Positions 1 through 6,774 of a stretch of 9,380 nucleotides of DNA are shown here, in pieces; position 1 is the stretch's first letter, and every line of letters begins with the position of its first letter. The DNA is from Prevotella sp. GTDB taxonomy: Bacteria > Bacteroidota > Bacteroidia > Bacteroidales > Bacteroidaceae. The DNA lies in the NCBI GenBank assembly GCA_017623335.1, contig JAGAPI010000266.1, positions 1 to 9,380 on the forward strand, read 5' to 3'. Made by a program: the position numbers and the translations under genes. The notes beneath the pieces were generated by a model. That model did no database searches. It was not told where the DNA came from and saw nothing but the letters and a program-made list of their open reading frames with translations.

Positions 1-170
1 AGAAAATAATATTTTGTGGAGTAAACCCACTAATGAACATAAATTTTTGGTCATTATTTGCTTTAGCAAACATACTCATTTTTAGAACATTACTGATCAT
101 TTATGGACATTTATGTTAAAAACACCCCTGCTGAATAGTTATCTTGGTATACAGCTACTCTCTCATATCT
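1..170. other. AT-rich intergenic stretch without a gene
   Basis: No convincing coding frame is visible on either strand. The stretch is AT-rich. Units beginning with CAT occur at 77, 88, 98 and 108, the last three exactly 10 bp apart; CATTTATG is exact at 98-105 and 108-115. A 9-bp inverted repeat also occurs (AACATAAAT at 36-44, ATTTATGTT at 109-117). These could be protein-binding sites or chance in AT-rich DNA. The end of the upstream gene is not in the window. Confidence 0.5.
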
Positions 171-360
171 TAAACCACAGAGCCACAGAATTTTTTCTTA
201 TTTTTGTATTTCGAAACAGAGCTAAATGCCAATCGGCATAAGAGACCACAGAGATTTGGGCTGATGTCTCTGTGTCTCCTGATGCCTTTAGGCGTCACAC
301 TCTGCATCCTCAGAATAATATAGCATAAAAAACTCCGTGGCTCCGTGTCTCCGTGGTAAA
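171..360. repeat. Large imperfect palindrome built from CCACRGAG octamers
   Basis: The two halves mirror each other around about position 260. On the left are two tandem octamers (CCACAGAG 175-182, CCACAGAA 183-190), a T6 run (191-196), a small hairpin (ATGCC 226-230 / GGCAT 235-239) and a third octamer (246-253). The right half has the complementary parts in reverse order: CTCTGTGT (268-275), a hairpin (GATGCC 281-286 / GGCGTC 291-296), an A6 run (327-332) and three tandem octamers CTCCGTGG, CTCCGTGT, CTCCGTGG (333-356). At the centre, 242-254 pairs with 267-278 (12 bp, one bulged C). It has no coding capacity. From memory, similar CCACAGAG/CTCCGTGT strings recur between genes in Bacteroidota. 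A dispersed repeat or MITE-like element is the likeliest reading, but no transposase or target duplication is visible. Confidence 0.6.
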
Positions 361-460
361 TTAAAACATGAGAGTATTTACCTTGTCATGTCCTCCTCTC
401 TCTCGTATGTTCATTCGCAAACACACAAAAAAGCAGTAAAGAACTTTTATGCGGACAAAA

Positions 461-534
461 TTCATAGGAAGAAAATGAGAATTGTTGTATAGATAACGCT
501 TGAAAAGCGGTTTTTAATGATAATTTCCTATGAA
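461..534. repeat. Perfect 10-bp inverted repeat upstream of the susC-type promoter
   Basis: TTCATAGGAA at 461-470 is the exact reverse complement of TTCCTATGAA at 525-534, with 54 bp between them. The right arm lies mostly between the two copies of the 12-bp direct repeat next to the promoter. The arms enclose the hairpin at 494-515. It may be an operator pair or a long-range stem; a function is not shown. Confidence 0.4.
494..515 (+). terminator. Terminator-like hairpin upstream of the promoter
   Basis: CGCTT (497-501) pairs with AAGCG (505-509) around a GAA loop. With one bulged G, the stem can extend through AAC/GTT. A run of five T follows at 511-515, as in a small rho-independent terminator. 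It would stop transcription entering from the left before the PUL promoter. The stem is short and no gene ends nearby, so it could instead be a regulatory fold or chance. Confidence 0.3.
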
Positions 535-547
535 ATAATGATAATTT
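515..547. promoter_or_regulatory. 12-bp direct repeat, candidate PUL activator site
   Basis: TAATGATAATTT occurs exactly at 515-526 and 536-547, with 9 bp between copies, so the period is 21 bp (two helical turns). The second copy ends one base before the TTG of the -33 box of the candidate promoter. Tandem half-sites 21 bp apart abutting the promoter are the classic arrangement for AraC-family activators. Bacteroidota PULs are often controlled by hybrid two-component regulators with AraC-type DNA-binding domains. The repeat is seen in the sequence; the activator is inferred, and none is encoded in the window. Confidence 0.5.
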
Positions 548-579
548 GTTGTGTTGCTTGTACATATTTATTATCTTTG
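548..579 (+). promoter_or_regulatory. Candidate Bacteroidota promoter of the susC-susD-GH43 operon
   Basis: The -7 box TATCTTTG (572-579) fits the Bacteroidota consensus TAnnTTTG exactly. GTTG at 548-551 can serve as the -33 box with a 20-nt spacer; an alternative TTTG at 545-548 would leave 23 nt. Transcription would start a few bases after 579, giving a leader of roughly 110 nt before the ATG at 693. It lies directly downstream of the 12-bp direct repeat. Confidence 0.6.
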
Positions 580-582
580 CAG

Positions 583-692
583 CGTGAAATTCAAACAGCG
601 GCGAGGCTGCGGTTGACGAAGAATAACTAAACATTATTAAAAAAGAAGAATAACTCATTTATTAAAATTAACAACTATAACTAAACTGCTTT
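583..692 (+). promoter_or_regulatory. 5' leader with ATAACT motif at 27-nt period
   Basis: ATAACT occurs at 623, 650 and 677, exactly 27 nt apart. The first two copies share GAAGAATAACT (618-628, 645-655). The first and third share ATAACTAAAC (623-632, 677-686). Near the start, CAGC (596-599) can pair with GCTG (606-609) across GGCGAG. No Shine-Dalgarno sequence precedes the ATG; the leader is A/T-rich, as is usual in Bacteroidota. No known riboswitch is recognised. Confidence 0.35.
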
Positions 693-3600
693 ATGAAAAA
701 GAAAACAGGAAAAGCATCCGGCAGAGTGTTATGTCTGTCATTGACTGCTGCGCTAATCGGGGGGGTATCATTCCCATACCAGGCGTATGCAGGTCAGTCT
801 GTTCAGACCGTGCAGCAGGCTGGTGCAGTGAAGGGAACGGTGACCGACCAGAACGGCGAGGCTGTGATTGGTGCCACGGTTAAGGTGAAGAACAGCCCGC
901 AGGGCACAGTGACCGACCTCGACGGTAACTTCTCACTTGCAGGCGCAAAGCAAGGCGATGTGATTGTGGTGTCCTACATCGGCTACACCACACAGGAAGT
1001 GGTGTACAAGGGTGGCGTCCTTGCCGTAACACTCAAAGAAGACTCGAAGGCACTCGACGAGGTTGTGGTAGTGGGCTACGGTGTACAGAAAAAGAGTGAT
1101 GTCACGGGTTCTGTGACATCTGTAGGCAAAGACCGTCTGTCAAAACTTCCAGTTACTAACGTTCTGCAGGCAATGCAAGGAGCAACGTCAGGTGTAATCA
1201 TTACACAGCAGTCGTCAATTCCTGGTGATGCACCATCAACATTGGTGCGCGGACAGAACTCTATTAATGCCAATTCGGGACCTTACGTTGTTGTAGACGG
1301 TATTCCATTGAACAACACGGGTGGCTCGCTTGCTGATATTGCTCCTAACGATATTGAGAGCATTGAGATTCTGAAAGATGCATCGGCAACGGCAATCTAT
1401 GGTACTAATGGTGCAAACGGTGTAATTCTTGTGACAACCAAGAAGGGCAGCAAAGGAAAAATGTCTGTATCGTACAGTGGCTATTTAGGAATTGAGGATT
1501 TTTCAAACAAACTGAAATTTGCCAACGGAGAACAGATGATTCAGCGCTATAAGGACTATGTGGCTCAGAATCCTGGAGAGACGATGTTTAACGAGAATGT
1601 GAAATATGCGAATGAGGTAGACAACTATAATGCCGGCAAACAGACCGATTGGATTTATGACGTGGCTTCGCAAAAGGGTTTGATTCAGAACCATAATGTT
1701 TCAGCCAACGGCGGCAATGACCGCGCCAGCTATTATGTATCTCTTGACTATCTCGACCAGAAGGGTATAATAAAGGGATATAACTACAAGCGTTATTCTA
1801 TGCGTACCAACCTTGACATGAATGTCACCGACTGGATGAAATTCGGACTCAACACCTATATTGCCTCTCATAACCGTGACGGCGGACGTGTGAAATTCCT
1901 CGATGCCGAGGCTATGTCACCCTGGGCTAAGGTGTATGAGGAGGACGGTACACCGTGTGTATATCCAATGTATTCAGAGCAGCTTTGGGCAAACCCGCTT
2001 CTTGGTCTGGAGAAAGATGTAGAGCGCCGTGTGTGGAATGTCAATCTCAACGGTTATGCCGAGATTGGATTTGGCAATATCTGGAAGCCGCTCGAAGGAT
2101 TGCGCTACCACTTGAATGTAGGCTATAACTATTCACCTACACGCAACAGTTGGTATAACGGACGTTCATCCAATGACTTGAACGGTACGGGTGAGATAAA
2201 GAACGCCGAGACGCAGACACGTTTGATAGAGAATCTTATCTACTATACCCGCGATTTCGGTGCACACCATATTGACCTTACTTTCCTTCAGGCAGCAATG
2301 CGCAAGAAGTATAGTGAAAGTACGGCGCATGCCACAAAGTTCATAAACGATGACCTGTCGTTCAACTATCTCGGCTCGGGTGAGACACCTTCAGTAGGCA
2401 GCTATGCCGACCTGCGTACCACTTCTTCGCTCATGGGACGTCTCAATTATTCTTACGACAGCCGTTACCTGTTTACTTTTACTGTACGCCGCGACGGTTC
2501 GTCAGTGTTCGGTAAGAATAATAAATATGGTACATTCCCGTCTGTGGCACTTGGCTGGAATATCTACCGTGAGAAGTTTATGGAAAAAGCAAGCTCATGG
2601 CTCAGCAACCTCAAGTTGCGTCTGTCATACGGTAAGGCAGGTAATGAGGCTATCAGCGTATATGAGACAATGGTGAAGCTGAACACGGTTAAGTTTGCAC
2701 AAGGCGGTAACAATGTTGTGGGATTGGTGCCAGACGCACGAATGGGTAATGACAATCTCTCTTGGGAGACAACCAAGACATTCAACGTTGGTGTAGACTT
2801 CGGATTCCTGAACAACCGAATTAACGGAAATATTGATTTCTATTCATCAAAGACCGACGGACTTCTTCTCAAACGTAATCTTCCCCATTTGTCAGGTTAT
2901 AACGATGTGTATCAGAACATGGGAAAGACAAAGAACTATGGTGTGGAGCTGACAGTTAATTCACGTAACATAGTAACCAAAGACTTTACATGGAGCACAG
3001 GACTTGTATTCTCATGGAACCATAATGAAATCGTAGATTTGTATGGTGACAAGAAGGATGATATTGGTAACAGATGGTTTATCGGTGAGCCAATTGGTGT
3101 GATATATGACTATGACATGGTGGGAATATGGCAGGAAGATGAAATTGCACGTGGAGAGCACCTGAACTGGGACCCTGTGGCTGAACCTGGTGACGTGAAA
3201 CTCGCCGACCGTGATGGTGACCATCAGATAACTGACGGTGACCGCTATGTAAAGGGACAGACCACTCCTAAATGGAACGGAGGACTTACCAACACCTTCT
3301 CTTGGAAAGGCTTTACACTCAATGTCTTCATACAGACCTCACAGGGTATGATGAAGTGGAACAGCCTCAAAGGTGTAGCTGCCGATGAGATGGGTCGACG
3401 CAACATGACTACTGAAGTAGGCTACTGGACTCCTGAAAATAAGAGCAATGAGTTCCGCTCACTCAAGAAGCAGTCGAACAAGCATGGATACGGATTCAAC
3501 GAGGATGCTTCGTTTACACGTTTGAAGGATGTGACACTGAGCTACACTTTCCCGCAGAAGTGGATAAGTAAGCTCGGCATGAGCAACCTCACAGTCTATG

Positions 3601-3755
3601 CTTCAGGACGTAACCTTTACACTTGGACAAGCTGGGTTGGCTGGGATCCAGAGACCCGTCAGACAGGCCGTGGTTCAGGAAGTGGTGCCGACAGTTGGGA
3701 AAATAACTATCCTTACACCAAGAGCTTTGTTTTTGGTCTTAACGTAACGTTTTAA
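693..3755 (+). CDS. SusC/RagA-type TonB-dependent outer-membrane transporter
   Basis: Imports oligosaccharides across the outer membrane using TonB energy, with the SusD-type lipoprotein encoded next as lid. A signal peptide ends near residue 33 (AYA|GQ). A carboxypeptidase-regulatory-like domain follows (about 46-115, starting KGTVTD), then the TonB-box region LDEVVVVGYG (121-130) and the plug (about 135-252) with the family signature VVVDGIPL and IESIEILKDASATAIYG (221-237). The rest is the beta-barrel, including the conserved acidic loop near 839-851 (DRDGDHQITDGD). The chain ends in Phe (NVTF), as expected for an outer-membrane barrel. At 1020 aa it is of normal length and complete. It has no N-terminal STN domain, so anti-sigma signalling is not expected. 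The start is supported by the signal peptide directly after Met. Family assignment is very secure. The substrate cannot be read from this protein and is inferred from the enzymes downstream. Confidence 0.96.
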   Translation: MKKKTGKASGRVLCLSLTAALIGGVSFPYQAYAGQSVQTVQQAGAVKGTVTDQNGEAVIGATVKVKNSPQGTVTDLDGNFSLAGAKQGDVIVVSYIGYTTQEVVYKGGVLAVTLKEDSKALDEVVVVGYGVQKKSDVTGSVTSVGKDRLSKLPVTNVLQAMQGATSGVIITQQSSIPGDAPSTLVRGQNSINANSGPYVVVDGIPLNNTGGSLADIAPNDIESIEILKDASATAIYGTNGANGVILVTTKKGSKGKMSVSYSGYLGIEDFSNKLKFANGEQMIQRYKDYVAQNPGETMFNENVKYANEVDNYNAGKQTDWIYDVASQKGLIQNHNVSANGGNDRASYYVSLDYLDQKGIIKGYNYKRYSMRTNLDMNVTDWMKFGLNTYIASHNRDGGRVKFLDAEAMSPWAKVYEEDGTPCVYPMYSEQLWANPLLGLEKDVERRVWNVNLNGYAEIGFGNIWKPLEGLRYHLNVGYNYSPTRNSWYNGRSSNDLNGTGEIKNAETQTRLIENLIYYTRDFGAHHIDLTFLQAAMRKKYSESTAHATKFINDDLSFNYLGSGETPSVGSYADLRTTSSLMGRLNYSYDSRYLFTFTVRRDGSSVFGKNNKYGTFPSVALGWNIYREKFMEKASSWLSNLKLRLSYGKAGNEAISVYETMVKLNTVKFAQGGNNVVGLVPDARMGNDNLSWETTKTFNVGVDFGFLNNRINGNIDFYSSKTDGLLLKRNLPHLSGYNDVYQNMGKTKNYGVELTVNSRNIVTKDFTWSTGLVFSWNHNEIVDLYGDKKDDIGNRWFIGEPIGVIYDYDMVGIWQEDEIARGEHLNWDPVAEPGDVKLADRDGDHQITDGDRYVKGQTTPKWNGGLTNTFSWKGFTLNVFIQTSQGMMKWNSLKGVAADEMGRRNMTTEVGYWTPENKSNEFRSLKKQSNKHGYGFNEDASFTRLKDVTLSYTFPQKWISKLGMSNLTVYASGRNLYTWTSWVGWDPETRQTGRGSGSGADSWENNYPYTKSFVFGLNVTF

Positions 3756-3774
3756 ATAATTAAAAATTGAAAAA

Positions 3775-5481
3775 ATGAAAAAGTTATATAAATACTGTCT
3801 TTCTGCCGTGGGATGTGCCGTTCTTGCCATGTCCACAAGTTGCAGCGATTCATATCTCGAAGAGAAAATGTATTCAAAATACGGTCCTGGAGTGACCGAT
3901 GTTGACGCAAAACTTCTCGGTCTTCATTACAAGATAGGTCAGATTCTCGGTCGCTCTTGGGATCAGGGCTATGCCGGTATATGGCAGGACGGCACCGATG
4001 TTGGTGCTCCTGGAGACATCACGGGTACTGAGCGTCCGTTTTTCAAATACGCTGAACTTAATCCGGAGCACAACATGGTTTCGGAATTATGGAACAATCT
4101 GTTCAGCATCGTAGGAACAGCTAACCTGATTATTGCTGATGAAGCCAATGGCAATGACGCACAGCGCGCCGAGGCTCGTTTCTTCAGGGCATACGCCTAC
4201 AACCAGTTGGTGACAGGCTGGGGTGATGTGCCTCTGTTCACCGAGCCTAACAGTGTTCCACGTACTGACTTCACAAGAACGCCGAAGGCTGAGGTTGACA
4301 AGCAAATAGAGGAAGACTTGAATTATGCCATTGCAAATTTGCCTACCGTTAATGAACTTGCGAAATCGGCACGTATCTGCAAAGATGCTGCACGCATGCT
4401 TGCAGCCGAGGCTTTTCTGAGAATGGGCTATCAGTATGGAGATCAGTCATATTACAAAAAGGCAGAGGATGCTGTTTCACCTGTAATAAGCGAAGGTAAC
4501 TATAAGTTGATTTCTGAGCGTTTCGGTCAGCATCTTGGCGAACCGGCAGGCGATTACTATTCGGATATCTTCCGTTATGGCAACCAGCGCCGCTCACAGG
4601 GTAACACAGAGAATATCTGGCTCTTTGAGATGGAGAATAATTCGGTGATACCTAACGGTACTATCGACAACCCACAGCAGCGCCGTAACTGGGTGCCTGC
4701 TTTCCACAAGATTGCTGGTATGCAGAATGCCGACTCAATCGGTGGTCGTGGCAACGGACGTCTCCGTCTGAGCAACTATGTGAAATATGGTGTATATGAG
4801 AAAGGTGATATACGAAATTCAAACAACAACATACGCCGTGTGATGTATTATAACCGTCAGGGATGGGCTGGAGCTACATACAATATTAATAATGAAGGCT
4901 ATATTTGTCAAGACGGTGATGCCGTTGCCAAGACTGTCACAGTTGGTGTGGGCGACCGTGTGTATGTTTCGGTCAAGGACACTCTGAATGTACTTTATCC
5001 ACATACCACAAAGTGGGGTGGCTACGACCCGAATGATGATTTCGGCTATGCTTTGGTGAAGGATTTCCCGTTGATGCGTTTTGCTGAGGCTTATCTGCTC
5101 CGTGCGGAAGCCCGTATGAGACAGGGTAACAAACAAGGTGCTGCCGATGACATCAATGTGTTGCGCGACCGTGCTTTCAAGGATGCCCGCAAGGATAATC
5201 CAAACATTGGCAAGGTTTCTGCCGACATGATGGACATTGACTTTATACTTGACGAGCGTATCCGTGAGCTTGTAGGCGAGGAGAACCGCCGTTTCACACT
5301 TATGCGTACCGGTGAGCTTGGCAACCGCGTAAAGATGATGACCCAGCATTGGGCAGAGTCTACTCCTGAGAAGGCTATTGACGGATTTGATGAAAGCAAG
5401 AATATCCTCCTGCCAATACCGTTGACCGAGATTCAGCTCAATAAGGATGCTGAGTTAGTTCAAAATCCAGGTTATAAATAA
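3775..5481 (+). CDS. SusD/RagB-type surface glycan-binding lipoprotein
   Basis: Binds the target glycan at the cell surface and closes over the SusC-type channel encoded 19 bp upstream. The lipoprotein signal ends in STSC, so Cys23 would be lipidated and followed by acidic residues (SDSYLEE), fitting surface export. The N-terminal SusD-like region includes AEARFFRAYAYNQLV (132-146) and GWGDVPL, typical of the TPR-like helices. The C-terminal RagB/SusD domain includes FAEAYLLRAEAR, ILDERIREL and the ending LLPIPLTEIQLN...QNPGY. At 568 aa it is complete and of usual length. No Shine-Dalgarno sequence is seen; the short spacer is A-rich. It is almost certainly co-transcribed with the transporter. 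The binding aromatic residues and the specificity cannot be assigned from sequence alone. Confidence 0.95.
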   Translation: MKKLYKYCLSAVGCAVLAMSTSCSDSYLEEKMYSKYGPGVTDVDAKLLGLHYKIGQILGRSWDQGYAGIWQDGTDVGAPGDITGTERPFFKYAELNPEHNMVSELWNNLFSIVGTANLIIADEANGNDAQRAEARFFRAYAYNQLVTGWGDVPLFTEPNSVPRTDFTRTPKAEVDKQIEEDLNYAIANLPTVNELAKSARICKDAARMLAAEAFLRMGYQYGDQSYYKKAEDAVSPVISEGNYKLISERFGQHLGEPAGDYYSDIFRYGNQRRSQGNTENIWLFEMENNSVIPNGTIDNPQQRRNWVPAFHKIAGMQNADSIGGRGNGRLRLSNYVKYGVYEKGDIRNSNNNIRRVMYYNRQGWAGATYNINNEGYICQDGDAVAKTVTVGVGDRVYVSVKDTLNVLYPHTTKWGGYDPNDDFGYALVKDFPLMRFAEAYLLRAEARMRQGNKQGAADDINVLRDRAFKDARKDNPNIGKVSADMMDIDFILDERIRELVGEENRRFTLMRTGELGNRVKMMTQHWAESTPEKAIDGFDESKNILLPIPLTEIQLNKDAELVQNPGYK

Positions 5482-5483
5482 TC

Positions 5484-6596
5484 ATGATAAGATACTATTT
5501 TCTTTTCTGCATGGTTGCTGTGGCGATGATGTGCCATTCACAGGGCACATTTCGCCCCGGGCAACTGTGGCACGACAACAACGGTCGACACATCAACGCC
5601 CATGGCGGCGGTGTGATGTACCATGAGGGAACTTACTACTGGTATGGCGAGCACAAGGCTGACACCACCAGCTCGGCATACGTGGGAGTGACATGCTACA
5701 GCTCGAAGAATCTCGTAGACTGGACCGACCGCGGCGTGGCTCTTGCCGTGACCGATGAGAAGGGAAGCGATATAGAAAAAGGTTGTATTCTGGAGCGCCC
5801 AAAGGTGATATACTGCAAGAAGACAGGAAAGTTTGTGATGTGGTTTCACCTTGAGCTGAAGGGCAAAGGCTATCGTGCCGCCCGCTATGGAGTGGCGGTG
5901 AGCGATACGCCTTGTGGCCCGTTCAAGTATCTCAGGTCGGGGCGTGTGCTTCCTAAGACGTATGCACAGGGGTTCAACACGTCGCTCGTTGACGGATTGA
6001 AGGCAAGCCTTGACAAGAACATGGAGTGGTGGACGCCTGAATGGCGCAAGGAGATAGAGCGCGGAATGTTTATGCAGCGCGACTATGACGGCGGACAGAT
6101 GGCACGCGACCAAACTGTGTATGTGGATGACAACGGGAAGGCATACCACATCTACTCGTCGGAAGACAATCTGACGCTGCAGATAGCCGAGCTTACCTAC
6201 GACTACACCGCCCACACAGGCAACTACTGGCGCATGGCTCCGGGCGGACAGAACGAGGCTCCGGCGCTGTTTAAGAAGGACGGCACATACTGGATGATAA
6301 CGAGCGGATGCACAGGATGGGCTCCCAACAAGGCGCGTATGTTCTGGGCAAAGAGCATCACAGGACCGTGGACACAGGTGGACAATCCATGCCGTGGTCC
6401 AAAGGCTGACATAACTTTTGAGGGACAGAGCACATATATATTAAAGGTGGAGGGCGGAAAGGAGCCGATGTTCGTCTTCATGGCAGACATCTGGCGGCCG
6501 GAGCATCCGAGCGACGCGCGTTATATATGGCTGCCGATAGAGTATGAGAATGCGATGCCCGTGATAAGATGGCAGAAAGAATGGACATTAAGATAA
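5484..6596 (+). CDS. GH43 glycosidase, exo-beta-1,3-galactanase-like
   Basis: Starts 2 nt after the susD-type stop, suggesting translational coupling. The N-terminus is hydrophobic with probable signal-peptidase I cleavage near residues 19-20, so a periplasmic place is likely; Cys17 lacks a proper lipobox. A five-bladed GH43 fold is indicated by INAHGGG (37-43), YYWYGEHK (51-58), ERPKVIY (104-110), RDQTVYVDD (208-216), NEAPALF (257-263), GWAPN (278-282), EGQST (313-317) and WRPE (337-340). From memory, these align block by block with the GH43_24 exo-beta-1,3-galactanase Pc1,3Gal43A of Phanerochaete chrysosporium. By that match E258 is the acid and Q315 stands where a base would act, with E104 and D209 also in the site. 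An extra ~45-50 residues (about 151-206) sit before RDQT. No carbohydrate-binding module is present. It may belong to GH43_24 or a sister subfamily such as GH43_34. Fold is secure; galactanase activity is inferred. Confidence 0.85.
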   Translation: MIRYYFLFCMVAVAMMCHSQGTFRPGQLWHDNNGRHINAHGGGVMYHEGTYYWYGEHKADTTSSAYVGVTCYSSKNLVDWTDRGVALAVTDEKGSDIEKGCILERPKVIYCKKTGKFVMWFHLELKGKGYRAARYGVAVSDTPCGPFKYLRSGRVLPKTYAQGFNTSLVDGLKASLDKNMEWWTPEWRKEIERGMFMQRDYDGGQMARDQTVYVDDNGKAYHIYSSEDNLTLQIAELTYDYTAHTGNYWRMAPGGQNEAPALFKKDGTYWMITSGCTGWAPNKARMFWAKSITGPWTQVDNPCRGPKADITFEGQSTYILKVEGGKEPMFVFMADIWRPEHPSDARYIWLPIEYENAMPVIRWQKEWTLR

Positions 6597-6644
6597 TTCG
6601 GTTCATGTTTTAGGTAGTTTTTTATTTAATTTAAATTTAGTTAG

Positions 6645-6689
6645 TTGTAAAATCCCATGTCTGAAGCGTTAGATATGGGATTTTTACAA
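6645..6689. terminator. Strong, probably bidirectional terminator after the GH43 gene
   Basis: TTGTAAAATCCCATGTCT (6645-6662) pairs with 6671-6689 (AGATATGGGATTTTTACAA) to give an 18-bp stem with one G-T pair, one bulged T and an 8-nt loop. The right arm contains T5 and the left arm A4, the usual form of a terminator that can work on either strand. It lies about 50 nt after the GH43 stop and ends the first transcript, at least in part. Confidence 0.7.
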
Positions 6690-6739
6690 AAAAATCATAA
6701 ATAATAAAACTGTCAGCTCAGAATATGCGGAAATAATGT

Positions 6740-6747
6740 TACTTTTG
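6740..6747 (+). promoter_or_regulatory. Candidate -7 box for the GH105-DUF2264 / GH127 unit
   Basis: TACTTTTG fits TAnnTTTG and lies 27 nt before the ATG at 6775, downstream of the terminator. No good -33 box (TTG/TTTG) is seen at the usual 19-21 nt spacing. The 12-bp direct repeat of the first promoter is not repeated here. A weak or activator-dependent promoter is possible; read-through from the first operon is the alternative. Confidence 0.35.
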
Positions 6748-6774
6748 TAGAAACTTTAATGAATAAATTAAAAT

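Noticed and set aside
16..30. Small hairpin GTGG/CCAC as a terminator of an upstream gene
   Set aside because: The stem is only 4 bp and no T-run follows, so it does not support a call.
171..360. CRISPR-like array of short repeats
   Set aside because: Units are only 8 bp, partly tandem without spacers, and switch orientation at the centre. No cas genes are present.
386..658. 90-codon open frame on the minus strand upstream of susC
   Set aside because: It is Ser/Phe/Leu-rich with no recognisable domain and runs across the promoter, direct repeat and leader signals on the other strand. It reads as a chance frame in AT-rich DNA.
3207..3245. EF-hand-like calcium loop in the SusC-type protein (DRDGDHQITDGD)
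   Set aside because: This acidic stretch is a normal part of SusC-family barrels and does not by itself indicate a separate calcium-binding domain.
4819..5349. 176-codon minus-strand open frame inside the susD-type gene
   Set aside because: It has no recognisable domain and lies wholly within a gene with strong family motifs; it is a shadow frame.
5532..5534. Lipoprotein Cys17 in the GH43 protein
   Set aside because: The preceding residues (AMM) do not form a lipobox, and a signal-peptidase I site a few residues later fits better.
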